A stretch of DNA of 64,000 nt. Origin: Thermoactinomyces sp. DSM 45892. GTDB lineage: Bacteria > Bacillota > Bacilli > Thermoactinomycetales > Thermoactinomycetaceae. The translations under genes and the position numbers were made by a program. The notes under the pieces were generated by a model that ran no database searches, was not told where the DNA came from, and saw nothing but the letters and a program-made list of their open reading frames with translations. The stretch covers positions 1 to 64,000 of the forward strand of contig NZ_FNPL01000002.1 in NCBI RefSeq assembly GCF_900107305.1, in the 5' to 3' direction. Position 1 is the first letter of the stretch; each line of letters opens with the position of its first letter. Of the stretch, positions 19,033-27,435 are shown in pieces.

Positions 19033-20709
19033 TCAATATTCTAAAAGTGAAGGACACGGCTTATCGATTGATTTTAGCCAAAGATGTACGTTAAATACAG
19101 CATATAAGAAACGAAGATCGCTTTTCGTAGCTTGTTCAGTTGATAAAGCAAAATCCGATATTGCTTGGTAATCTAATCCAGGAATTCTGTAATGATCTAA
19201 AGCAAATTCACGTAACATCTCATCTCGAAATAATGCTCGAAATTCATACAGGGAAATAGCCATCTGATCCTTTCCAGATCGGTCAGCAGCCTTGGATCCA
19301 TATCTACGTAAGAGATCCCGTAGAAACTTTTTGTCCTTTGCTTGCCGCAGCGTTTTTACGCAATCGATACCTATCTCCATCAAAGACTCATCCAAAAACG
19401 GATTTAACACAGTAATCCCCCAAGAAGTATGTGTCTGCTCTGCCATGCGAAGATGCTCTTGTAAAAAATGTTGGGCAAAGAATTTCTCAATAGCTTGATC
19501 CGATTTCATTTCCTTATGAAATATATCCGAAAATTCATTCGCCAATCGTTCGAGTACCGGTTCACAAACCTTGGGCAAAGCAAAACGTTTCCATGTATCG
19601 GTAGAAACATTCGCACATACTTCAAATAGTGACTCTGGAGAGATCATCTTCGGCTGACGATTCCAACCAATAAACGGATGATCTCCACCAATCCCTGATA
19701 CAAGAGTATCGATCTTTTGTTTGGATGCCTCACGAGCAAGAAACCAAAAAGTAGGGACACCAATTGCCATAATGGGAGAGTGTAAATGTTGGATCAAATG
19801 ATAGAACCGAGACGTATACTCTTCCGGTAAGATGGCTATTTCGTGGTGTGATGATTTCACTTCTTCAGCTACAATCTGGGAATACTTCACATCTTCGTGG
19901 GAAGTATCATAGAACAAAGTAATCGTTTCAAGGCTGTCAACCTGTAGATGCTTTGCTGCATGACAGAGTAGGGAGGTATCAACGCCTCCACTTAAATGAA
20001 AAGCGATATGGTCCCCAGCCTTCATCTGTTCGGATAATACATCAGAAAGAACCTCACTATAGGATCCTGTCCTACTAGAATGTTGATAATCTACTGCTTC
20101 CAATCGATTCTCTTCGAGAATAAGAACCCTTCCGGGCGGCAATGTTTCAATTCCTTCATAATAACTTCCAGGGGAGAAGGGATAGTTAAAAATGAGATAT
20201 TGACGAAGTGCTGCAGAAGAAGGTCGGATCTCAGGGAATAGCTTGCACAAGGCACGAGTATCGTTAGCAAAAGCAAGACACTTTGTACTTCGTGAGAAGA
20301 ATAGTGGCTTTGCCCCTACTGAGTCCCGCGCTAATATGAGTCGACTTCGCCTACGATCCCAAAGCGCGAAAGAAAACTGACCATCTACCCCATTAAGAAA
20401 CCTGCTTCCTTTTTGTTGATACAATTGGGCAAGAATTTCAAGGGGCGATCCATCTCCATCAATACCAAGATTGCCTAAGTTAAAGAGCACCGCATTTCCA
20501 AAGATGACTACCGAATTATCAATATAAAAAGTAGGGGAATCGAGACCTACATAATGACAACCTAGCTGAATAGCTTCATCCGTAAACAGCTCTGTTTTTT
20601 GCAAACTAGAGTAAGAGCACACCTCTAAAGCTGGCCGCAATGATTGAGTAAAGCCTTGAGATGATAAATTTATCATTCCAGCAAAAGCTCCTATTGTTGC
20701 TTTGTTCAT
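19033..20709 (-). CDS. Asparagine-synthetase-fold enzyme lacking the glutaminase cysteine (beta-lactam-synthetase-like)
   Basis: 558 residues with the two-domain AsnB fold. The N-terminus reads MNKATIGAFAGMIN: the usual MCGIAG nucleophile Cys is absent, so it should not hydrolyse glutamine. The glutaminase-fold core persists (SRFLNGVDGQFSFALWD, LILARDSVGAKPLFF). The ATP domain is intact: SGGVDTS at 240-246, LVSGIGGDHPF, VLNPFLDESLMEIG and QAKDKKFLRDLLRRYG. This combination is known from beta-lactam synthetase, carbapenam synthetase, TblS and lasso-peptide cyclases. These adenylate a carboxylate and let an internal amine attack. Ring closure or ligation is therefore more likely than amidation here. 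The product is unknown. Confidence 0.85.
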   Translation of the reverse strand: MNKATIGAFAGMINLSSQGFTQSLRPALEVCSYSSLQKTELFTDEAIQLGCHYVGLDSPTFYIDNSVVIFGNAVLFNLGNLGIDGDGSPLEILAQLYQQKGSRFLNGVDGQFSFALWDRRRSRLILARDSVGAKPLFFSRSTKCLAFANDTRALCKLFPEIRPSSAALRQYLIFNYPFSPGSYYEGIETLPPGRVLILEENRLEAVDYQHSSRTGSYSEVLSDVLSEQMKAGDHIAFHLSGGVDTSLLCHAAKHLQVDSLETITLFYDTSHEDVKYSQIVAEEVKSSHHEIAILPEEYTSRFYHLIQHLHSPIMAIGVPTFWFLAREASKQKIDTLVSGIGGDHPFIGWNRQPKMISPESLFEVCANVSTDTWKRFALPKVCEPVLERLANEFSDIFHKEMKSDQAIEKFFAQHFLQEHLRMAEQTHTSWGITVLNPFLDESLMEIGIDCVKTLRQAKDKKFLRDLLRRYGSKAADRSGKDQMAISLYEFRALFRDEMLREFALDHYRIPGLDYQAISDFALSTEQATKSDLRFLYAVFNVHLWLKSIDKPCPSLLEY

Positions 20710-20721
20710 AGTCCTGCCCCC

Positions 20722-21813
20722 TTAAGATAAATAGCGAATCTCCTGTGTATGGCAAACACCATCCATTATCTTGTGAAAGCTTTCTAATACTGTGCCATAG
20801 TTAGATATATTCTCCCCTTCTTTGCGGGAAATCATGATGACATCCTCCATGTTATACCTATCAATGGGTTTCAAGTTCATCCCTAAAGCAAGTTCGAGAG
20901 TATAGGTATCCAAGTCGATCCCATATGCATAGTAGATCAGACGGGGAATGTTACCGCCTGTGATACGTGGTGAGAATTCTAGCACCCATGGCGTACCATC
21001 TTGAGGGTCAAGAATGATCTCCGCATGAAACACACTCGGACAACGTGCAAAAGATGTAGATAACTTATCTAACACCTGATCTATACGATTTCGAATCTCC
21101 GATGGCAAATGATCAGGTGCGTGGAATTCAGTCCAAACAAAGTGACTAACCTTCGTTTGAACTCTCTTGCTTCCCACAACAGGGAATGAAGCGATGAGAC
21201 CATCAGGACTTGCGATAAAGGGGACGGAGAGAAATGTTCCTGTAGAAATATCTGGCTCAAACATGATCTCTTCTAGTAACTGGGGATCATTGTTATGAAA
21301 GTATGCTTCTTGATATGTCTCAACCAAAGAACCATGTCGGTATTGAATATACTCGGTCATGTATTTCTCTAATTCTTGTTTAGATGTAATTCGCTTCACG
21401 AGTGTGCTGGCAAAGCCAAAATTGGGTTTAACAACCATCGGCAAGTCCTCTAACTCGTTAAATTCTTTTAGCAATTTCTTAGGTAGTATCGGTACCCCTA
21501 TTTCTTCTAATACTCTCCCCATATCTGACTTTGTTAACATATCTAAACAAATTGGTTCAAAGCAGATATGGTTTACAAATTGGCGGTGTAGGGAAGCAAA
21601 GTAAACAGCTTGTTCATGACAACAAAACCAAGTGTCATTTTGTCTTTCTTTTACCCACTCAATGAATTGATGATCTAACAGTGTCAATATCTGATCGGAT
21701 AGGTGAACATTTTTTTCGGAGCTGAGGATTACTATGTCCTTTTGATACTGTTGAGCCAACTTTTCTAAGATCTTAACTTGATAAGAGGACGGAAATAAAA
21801 AGATATACGCCAA
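20722..21813 (-). CDS. ATP-grasp carboxylate-amine ligase
   Basis: Likely joins a carboxylate to an amine through an acyl phosphate. ATP-grasp features: MVVKPNFGFASTLVKRITSKQELEKY (ATP lysine and flexible loop), LLEEIMFEPDISTGTFLSVPF, and the metal/ATP site VFHAEIILDPQDGTPWVLEFSPRITGGNIPRL. I place the start at the TTG at 21813 with GCAGGTGAT upstream, giving LAYIFLFPSSYQVKILEKL as the family-like N-terminus, 19 bp after the preceding gene. A GTG at 21876 in the same frame would overlap that gene by 44 bp. About 363 residues. It resembles the L-amino-acid ligase group (BacD, carnosine synthase type) in plan; the substrate cannot be read. Confidence 0.85.
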   Translation of the reverse strand: MAYIFLFPSSYQVKILEKLAQQYQKDIVILSSEKNVHLSDQILTLLDHQFIEWVKERQNDTWFCCHEQAVYFASLHRQFVNHICFEPICLDMLTKSDMGRVLEEIGVPILPKKLLKEFNELEDLPMVVKPNFGFASTLVKRITSKQELEKYMTEYIQYRHGSLVETYQEAYFHNNDPQLLEEIMFEPDISTGTFLSVPFIASPDGLIASFPVVGSKRVQTKVSHFVWTEFHAPDHLPSEIRNRIDQVLDKLSTSFARCPSVFHAEIILDPQDGTPWVLEFSPRITGGNIPRLIYYAYGIDLDTYTLELALGMNLKPIDRYNMEDVIMISRKEGENISNYGTVLESFHKIMDGVCHTQEIRYLS

Positions 21814-21832
21814 AGTATCACCTGCTCTCTTG

Positions 21833-22912
21833 CTATTTTTCACTATGTTCAATGTTGTAGCAAAGTACTTTTTCACGTCTTACCCTTGGATTGGTTGTCT
21901 CGATTGACCATTGAATAAGATCAACGAGATCTAACGAAGCAGCCGCTAACATCTTTGGAAAGGCGCTACCTGACATTAGACCTGGGATCGAGTTAGCCTC
22001 TAGATAATAGGGAACACCTGACCCGGATACGATGAAATCGAATCGACACATAACACTAAGGTCGAATTGGCGAAATAATTTTTGTGAAATCTCCTTAAGC
22101 TCAGCTGTTCTCTCGCTATCAACATGATGAATGTGAGTCTCGATATACCCTTTTTGATGTTTTTCCATGTGCCCTAAGAACTGACGTGATGTTTTTGCCT
22201 CAATAACAGGTAGAGTAATGACTTCCCCGTAACGTTCAATACAACCCACGGTATACTCGGTTCCTGCGATATATTCCTGCACTAGTACCTCTGGATCATA
22301 ACGAGAAAGCTTTCGATATAAGCTTAATAAGCTCTCCTTCGTCAACCCTTTATATAACTCGGTTAAATGGGAAGCCCCCATTCTATTCGGTTTTACTACA
22401 CATTCATCCCAACTTATTTCAGAGATAATCCTTTCAATTGTTTTCTCGGTGTCAAACTCTGTTATTCGATACATACGTGGATGTTGTAAACGCGATATAC
22501 AAGACGTAGCTAGAATTGATTGAGCCCATTTATTCATAGTGATAGTGGAAGCGAAAACAGAGCCAAAGGTTCCCCTTAGGTTGGATATCTCAGCTAATCC
22601 CTGCCATGCACCATCCTCTCCTTCATTCCCGTGTAAGAGATTCAAGTGAAAAATATCTTTGTCCTGGAGCCTATCAATGAACTCCCCTAACCTGATTAAG
22701 CTTCCTTTCTTTAATTCTTCTTCATCCACAGGAAATGGAGCTTGATGCTGATAATAGATTTGTCCCTCACGAGAAATATAGTAGACGCTAGTAAGGGTAA
22801 GATGATGATCATGTCGCTTTTGTAGGTCGGATAAAACTCCTTGATAGGAAAGGAGGGAAGCATCGTGTTCAGTTGAACGACCACCAACTAACACAGAAAT
22901 ACATTCATTCAT
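21833..22912 (-). CDS. D-Ala-D-Ala-ligase-like ATP-grasp enzyme
   Basis: 359 residues with the Ddl layout. Seen in order: VLVGGRSTEHDASLLS (GGxSxEH at about 10-16), HGNEGEDG at 94-101, VVKPNRMGASHL, VQEYIAGTEYTVGC, and the metal-binding end FDFIVSGSGVPYYLEANSIPGL. The canonical Ddl loop GSSVG is replaced by GASHL and the flanking omega-loop is unlike true Ddl, so a substrate other than D-Ala is likely. The start overlaps the methyltransferase stop (ATGA, 22909-22912), which fixes it. With the racemase in the same operon, a D-amino acid is a plausible substrate (inference). Confidence 0.86.
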   Translation of the reverse strand: MNECISVLVGGRSTEHDASLLSYQGVLSDLQKRHDHHLTLTSVYYISREGQIYYQHQAPFPVDEEELKKGSLIRLGEFIDRLQDKDIFHLNLLHGNEGEDGAWQGLAEISNLRGTFGSVFASTITMNKWAQSILATSCISRLQHPRMYRITEFDTEKTIERIISEISWDECVVKPNRMGASHLTELYKGLTKESLLSLYRKLSRYDPEVLVQEYIAGTEYTVGCIERYGEVITLPVIEAKTSRQFLGHMEKHQKGYIETHIHHVDSERTAELKEISQKLFRQFDLSVMCRFDFIVSGSGVPYYLEANSIPGLMSGSAFPKMLAAASLDLVDLIQWSIETTNPRVRREKVLCYNIEHSEK

Positions 22913-23883
22913 AAAACACGCCCCTTTTTCCGACAGCAAACATAGGTCATATTTGCTTCTGGTCTGCAAATCTCTATATCAAACAAACTTTGAAGCAAAC
23001 TAAAAACTTCCGAAGTTTCAAGCCCAAAATCATCCACTTTAAATGGCTGATCTTCTAACCATTCCTGAGGTCGTGGTTTAAAAATTCGGGAATACAATTT
23101 ACCATTCTCTCTCAGTACTCGTTGAATTTCAACGACAGTCGTACTCATTTCCTCTTTTGGTAAGCAGTGTAAGCAGCCTACATCCAAAACTACATCAAAT
23201 GCTTCGTTAGGATAAGGTAGATGGGTAACCGATCCCACTACAAATCGCTCGGGGTGACTCACGAACCTCTGACACCTTTTAATCGCTGTAGGAGAAATAT
23301 CAATTCCAAACACTTTGTACCCTAGATCCTCTAGAAGAATAGCATTTTTCCCTACCCCACACCCTAAGTCCAGCAAGGTATGGGAAGGTGATAATGTGTG
23401 CTCTCCTAACATTTCTAAAACATCCCATTCTCGCGGGACAAAATTCCAAGGAGTATACAACAAGTCTCTGTACACATCTTCCATTGAGTCCCCCTTACTC
23501 CCTGGAGGCAGAACAAACGGATCAGAAGATCGCTCTAAGAGTTCCTCGGTTATGGGGATAAAGTTGTCCTGCGATAACAAATCCTTTAGTTCAACCTGGT
23601 CGTCTGTAACTTGTATGACTAGCTTGAACTGATGGCGACCTAAGCGAATGCAAATCCGGGAAAATAAACGATAAACCTCCGCAAGTTCTTCTGTCTCGAA
23701 AGAAGTGGATGTTTTCAGAGACATCCATATCTTGTTATTATCCAGTCTGGCTGTAAGATGCCCGATGTGTTCGCGATCCCGAGTAAGATCAAATGTGCAA
23801 GGAAATATGTGCTCGTTATCTTCGACATTCAAGGAAGCAGTTAATTCAAAATGCGGTCCGACAACAAAATAATCACTTTTCAT
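22909..23883 (-). CDS. SAM-dependent class I methyltransferase with an extra N-terminal domain
   Basis: About 324 residues. The C-terminal part is a Rossmann methyltransferase: LLDLGCGVGKNAILLEDLGYKVFGIDISPTAIK (motif I and the acidic ribose-binding residue), FVVGSVTHLPYPNEAFDVVLDVGCLHC, and EIQRVLRENGKLYSRIF. The first 150 residues form a separate domain of unknown role. Start 23883 has AAGGAG eight bases upstream; ATG 23892 would sit directly on it. It overlaps the upstream gene by 11 bp and the Ddl-like gene by 4 bp. It likely N-, O- or C-methylates the pathway product. Confidence 0.85.
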   Translation of the reverse strand: MKSDYFVVGPHFELTASLNVEDNEHIFPCTFDLTRDREHIGHLTARLDNNKIWMSLKTSTSFETEELAEVYRLFSRICIRLGRHQFKLVIQVTDDQVELKDLLSQDNFIPITEELLERSSDPFVLPPGSKGDSMEDVYRDLLYTPWNFVPREWDVLEMLGEHTLSPSHTLLDLGCGVGKNAILLEDLGYKVFGIDISPTAIKRCQRFVSHPERFVVGSVTHLPYPNEAFDVVLDVGCLHCLPKEEMSTTVVEIQRVLRENGKLYSRIFKPRPQEWLEDQPFKVDDFGLETSEVFSLLQSLFDIEICRPEANMTYVCCRKKGRVL

Positions 23884-24484
23884 CCAAACCATCTCCTTTC
23901 CAATGTCTAAAAATTTCGTATAGATCAGGTTGAGTTTTCAAAAATAGTTTGTCATGTGGGGTTAGGTAACGAATCGCAATCAATGGAACGGGAGATTGTG
24001 CAATGAGCATATCAGAATTCCGAACACTACGATCATTGTTACTAGAATAAAATTCTCCACAAGTTACACCAAATCGGAGAAAGTGAGGCTTGATGGCAAC
24101 CCTCACTTCCTTCACTATCTTTTCACTGTCTTCCAAGCAGTGGGGAAAAGCAACCAGTAGGGATTTATAGCTCGCATCTTCATTAGGTTGACAAGGTTCA
24201 ATATCCAGAAAGTCCTGTAGCTGCGTGTGCATATATTCGATAGCCTCACTCTCCTTTGATAAGGGTCTTTCTAGGGAAGTCAAATAGAGAAGATCCCGAT
24301 CGAGTGAATATGGTACAAAAGGACATACTGCTCCTTTTCGGTTCATTTGAACATCGGGTACAGCAATCGTGTTATAAATCCAGTCTATGGTGGCTGGAAT
24401 CCACGATTTTTCTTTAAACTCAACCCCCTTGTCTATTTTTTCTTTCAGTTCTCTAACGGAAAGCCACTTTTTTGTCTCAGTCAT
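23873..24484 (-). CDS. Uncharacterised protein, possibly DUF6875-like
   Basis: 203 residues, soluble, no signal peptide or membrane helix. A Cys-containing stretch RKGAVCPFVPYSLDRDLLYLTSLE near residue 50, then YKSLLVAFPHCLEDSEKIVKEV and KPHFLRFGVTCGEFYSSNNDRSVRNSD, resemble a family found in other biosynthetic clusters (my recollection of DUF6875; not verified). Conserved Cys, His, Asp and Arg positions could be catalytic. It overlaps the racemase gene by 8 bp and the methyltransferase by 11 bp, so it is surely part of the operon. Confidence 0.75.
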   Translation of the reverse strand: MTETKKWLSVRELKEKIDKGVEFKEKSWIPATIDWIYNTIAVPDVQMNRKGAVCPFVPYSLDRDLLYLTSLERPLSKESEAIEYMHTQLQDFLDIEPCQPNEDASYKSLLVAFPHCLEDSEKIVKEVRVAIKPHFLRFGVTCGEFYSSNNDRSVRNSDMLIAQSPVPLIAIRYLTPHDKLFLKTQPDLYEIFRHWKGDGLDEK

Positions 24485-25229
24485 GTGGAATCGAAACCTC
24501 CTGCTGCATGGAGTAATAATTTACACAAGCATCAATTAAACATTCTAATGAATCTATCAAGGGGAACTTCGTAGATAGCTCGTCTACCGCCAAGAAAAGG
24601 TCTGTACAAGCTAAGACGACACAATCTATCCCAACTAATTGGTTAATTATATTACTGAGATTTTTACGAGCCTTAGATTGATCTATTTCTCTCAATAATT
24701 GTAGAATTGCTTTATTTACAATAGCTTGATCCTCGTAACTAGGATAAGTAAGCTCTATACCTTCAAAGGCAGCATGTTCATGATAAACCCTCAACGTTCG
24801 TGTGCTATTTGTTCCCAGTATAGCTACTTTCGTATACCCTTGGGATTTTACGTGCTTCATAGTCGCACTTACAATGTTTAAAAAGGGGATGTTAAACTTA
24901 GCCACAATTGGTTCTATAAGGGAGTGTAATGTATTGCAAGGAAGAGTTATGCAATCTGCCCCCGCTGCAACGAGACGATGTATACTCTGCTCAAGTACAT
25001 CTATCATTTGACTCCGGTTTTCTTGAGAAGCTGGCTTTTCTATAAAATTATTTTCGATTTCGAATGCGATAGGAATATTATCAATAACAAGCGCTGGATA
25101 ATGAGACCCATGATCCTGACTCAAATACCTCTTTACAATGTTTAAGTACAGACGAGCCGTTGCTTGTGGACCAACCCCGCCAATAATACCGAGACGCTTC
25201 AGCCGGTCCCCGGCCTCAAAATATGTCAT
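24477..25229 (-). CDS. Aspartate/glutamate racemase family protein
   Basis: 250 residues of the Asp/Glu racemase superfamily. LGIIGGVGPQATARLYLNIV begins the first lobe. Both catalytic cysteines are present, C98 in LPCNTLH and C208 in VVLACTDLF, so cofactor-independent racemisation by two cysteines is expected. NIPFLNIVSAT and KVAILGTNSTRTLRVYHE match the aspartate racemase branch. AAGGAGG lies before the ATG. It would provide a D-amino acid for the ligases downstream (inference). It overlaps the next gene by 8 bp. Confidence 0.88.
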   Translation of the reverse strand: MTYFEAGDRLKRLGIIGGVGPQATARLYLNIVKRYLSQDHGSHYPALVIDNIPIAFEIENNFIEKPASQENRSQMIDVLEQSIHRLVAAGADCITLPCNTLHSLIEPIVAKFNIPFLNIVSATMKHVKSQGYTKVAILGTNSTRTLRVYHEHAAFEGIELTYPSYEDQAIVNKAILQLLREIDQSKARKNLSNIINQLVGIDCVVLACTDLFLAVDELSTKFPLIDSLECLIDACVNYYSMQQEVSIPHD

Positions 25230-25259
25230 AGTATCCTCCTTCTATAAATGACTAATATC

Positions 25260-26162
25260 TCAGTAGGAATCGATTATTTCTTGGAATAAATCATCGTCAA
25301 TATTTCCACCAGAGACTATACACAGACAAGCCTCACCACCATGACTATCATATAGTGCAGCAGCGAGTGACGCGGCTCCAGCTCCTTCAGCTCGTATTTG
25401 GTTGTATCTCCATAGAGAAGATATAGACGATTTGATAACCTCATCTGGCAACAATGAAACTTCTGGTTGATACTTATTACACAATGAAAAAGGTATGTCA
25501 CCGATTCTTCTTACCATCAATCCTTCCGCGAACCCAGATGCCGATTCTAAATAAACTGGCTGACGGTGTTCTAAAGATAATTTCAGAGCTGGGGCATGTA
25601 CACTCTCCACTGCTACGATTCGCTTTTTTGAACCCCAATGAGTTAGACAAGCACTCAGCAGTCCACCGCCACCAACTGGAACAAAAGCCGTATCAAACTT
25701 GACCCCTTGCTGATCAATCTCTTGACATAATGTTCGGTGACCCTCTATGATTTCTAAATCGTCAAAACTGGGAATATAGATTGCCTCTTGATCCATTGCA
25801 AACTGTCTTGCTTTTTCTTCACAGACAAAATAATCGCCATTCACTAAAATAGGGGTCGCCCCTGCTTTTTTAATCCCATCAAGCTTTTTTCTGGGGATAT
25901 TTTTAGGCACAAATATCTTAGCCGTATGACCAAATATTTTTGCAGCAGTAGCCAGTCCATTTGCGTGGTTCCCTGTAGAGGCAGTGACAACCAATGAGCA
26001 GCTTGGAAGCTTAGATAACTTTGCCATATTGCCACGGAATTTAAAAGCTCCTGTGACTTGTTGAGTCTCATCTTTTATCCAAATCTCTTTCCATGGACAA
26101 CATAAACCTTTAAATAGGATGAGAGGTGTTTGTTGAACATTAATTGGTGTTGCCTTTTCCAT
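25260..26162 (-). CDS. PLP-dependent threonine/serine dehydratase-like enzyme (fold type II)
   Basis: About 301 residues. The PLP lysine is K41 in VTGAFKFRGN; the phosphate loop is VPVGGGGLLSACL; STGNHANGLATAAKIFG binds the substrate carboxylate. There is no C-terminal ACT regulatory domain, so it is not the biosynthetic IlvA. Relatives include serine racemase, threo-3-hydroxyaspartate dehydratase and diaminopropionate-forming or -cleaving enzymes. Start 26162 has AGGTGG upstream. In this operon it probably prepares an unusual amino acid building block; which one is not decidable from sequence. Confidence 0.85.
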   Translation of the reverse strand: MEKATPINVQQTPLILFKGLCCPWKEIWIKDETQQVTGAFKFRGNMAKLSKLPSCSLVVTASTGNHANGLATAAKIFGHTAKIFVPKNIPRKKLDGIKKAGATPILVNGDYFVCEEKARQFAMDQEAIYIPSFDDLEIIEGHRTLCQEIDQQGVKFDTAFVPVGGGGLLSACLTHWGSKKRIVAVESVHAPALKLSLEHRQPVYLESASGFAEGLMVRRIGDIPFSLCNKYQPEVSLLPDEVIKSSISSLWRYNQIRAEGAGAASLAAALYDSHGGEACLCIVSGGNIDDDLFQEIIDSY

Positions 26163-26172
26163 CAATAGCCAC

Positions 26173-27186
26173 CTACCTGAATTTAGGGATTACCTTCTCC
26201 GTGAATAGACGTAGAGAAGCAATTGTACGATGAAAGGATAGGTCCCCAAACTGAGTCATGAAACAGAAATCAGTTATTCCGAGACTTTGATACGTTCGAA
26301 TTCGTTCCTCAATGATTTCAGGTGTTCCAAACATTACTTTACTAGGATAGATCTCATCATAGGAATGAGGCGCGATTTCGCTGTTATGGATCCCACCCCC
26401 TTTTAGATAGGCGCGATCCACTTCACTCATATAGGATAACAATGCTTCACGAGGTTCTTCATATGCTTGCTCTTCTGACGGTGCTACGTAAAGATGAAAA
26501 TGTGCTAGAATCCGCGCATTCCTTGGATCATAACCACTCTTTTCTAGTGCCTGTTGATACCAAGAGATCCCCCGTCGTATTTCTTCTTCCGTTCGTGTGT
26601 ATGGATTGATCATTAAATGAAAGCCGTTTTGACCTGCTAATTGAAAACTTGCTGGATTCAATGAAGCTGCCACCCAAATTGGTGGTTGCTTTTGTATAGG
26701 AGTAGGAAGTAGCTGTACATTTTTTAATTTGTTGTGCTCCCCATCATATGAAAATCTCTCACCATTCCAAGCCAACCGTAAAACCTCGAGGCCTTCTTCA
26801 AATTTTGTTTGACGATCATGCTCACTAATTGAAAAAGACTCTAATTCATGTGGCAAAAATCCTCGTCCGACCCCTATTTCCACCCGTCCATCGCTTAAAA
26901 CATCTAGCATTGAAAAGCCTTCGGCTAACTGAAAAGCAAGATGAAAGGGTAAAATCGTAATGGCGGTACCAATGCGAATTCGTTTGGTTTTCATAGCGAT
27001 AGCTGTCCCTAGTTGAATGGGGGAAGGTATTACCCCACCGTATGAATCAAAATGATGTTCAGACATCCATATGTTATCCCATCCCCACTCATCTACTAAA
27101 CAAGCTTCGGTAATGATATTTTCATAGATTTCCAAAGCAGAAATACCAGGTCTTAAAAGCGGTAAGCAAAAGATTCCAAAGCGCAT
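26173..27186 (-). CDS. LLM-class (luciferase-like) flavin-dependent monooxygenase, first gene of the biosynthetic operon
   Basis: About 338 residues, TIM-barrel luciferase-like. The start is MRFGIFCLPLLRPG; WMSEHHFDSYGG, TAITILPFHLAFQLAEGFSMLDVLSDGRVEIGVGRGF and KVMFGTPEIIEERIRTYQSLGITDF are class signatures. It uses reduced flavin from a separate reductase; none is encoded nearby. Such enzymes N-hydroxylate, hydroxylate or cleave carbon bonds in natural-product pathways. Start 27186 has AGGG upstream and gives the family-like N-terminus; an ATG four codons earlier is possible. It ends 10 bp before the PLP gene. Confidence 0.88.
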   Translation of the reverse strand: MRFGIFCLPLLRPGISALEIYENIITEACLVDEWGWDNIWMSEHHFDSYGGVIPSPIQLGTAIAMKTKRIRIGTAITILPFHLAFQLAEGFSMLDVLSDGRVEIGVGRGFLPHELESFSISEHDRQTKFEEGLEVLRLAWNGERFSYDGEHNKLKNVQLLPTPIQKQPPIWVAASLNPASFQLAGQNGFHLMINPYTRTEEEIRRGISWYQQALEKSGYDPRNARILAHFHLYVAPSEEQAYEEPREALLSYMSEVDRAYLKGGGIHNSEIAPHSYDEIYPSKVMFGTPEIIEERIRTYQSLGITDFCFMTQFGDLSFHRTIASLRLFTEKVIPKFR

Positions 27187-27312
27187 AAAATCCCTCATTC
27201 GTCTTATTTATTTTTGATATAAGACTGCATTGATTCTATTCTGTTTCAAAAAAGAGATAACCATCCATACATCATAAAAGCAAAGAAAGATTAATCCATC
27301 ACATACAGTCAG

Positions 27313-27341
27313 TTAATACGCTTAAATGAAAACACTTTCAA
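27313..27341 (-). promoter_or_regulatory. Promoter of the ten-gene biosynthetic operon with overlapping cre-like site
   Basis: On the minus strand TTGAAA (27336-27341), 17 bases, TATTAA (27313-27318), about 130 bp before the first gene. TGAAAACACTTTCA at 27327-27340 overlaps the -35 and matches the CcpA cre consensus at all but the central G. It would tie the operon to carbon status. The promoter is fairly convincing; the cre call is tentative. Confidence 0.55.
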
Positions 27342-27435
27342 ACAAAATGTATTATCAACTGAATTTGATTTTTATATACAAAAAAATGTTATATTTAACA
27401 GCAAATTGTAGAATGTAGTACGACGTTAACTAACC

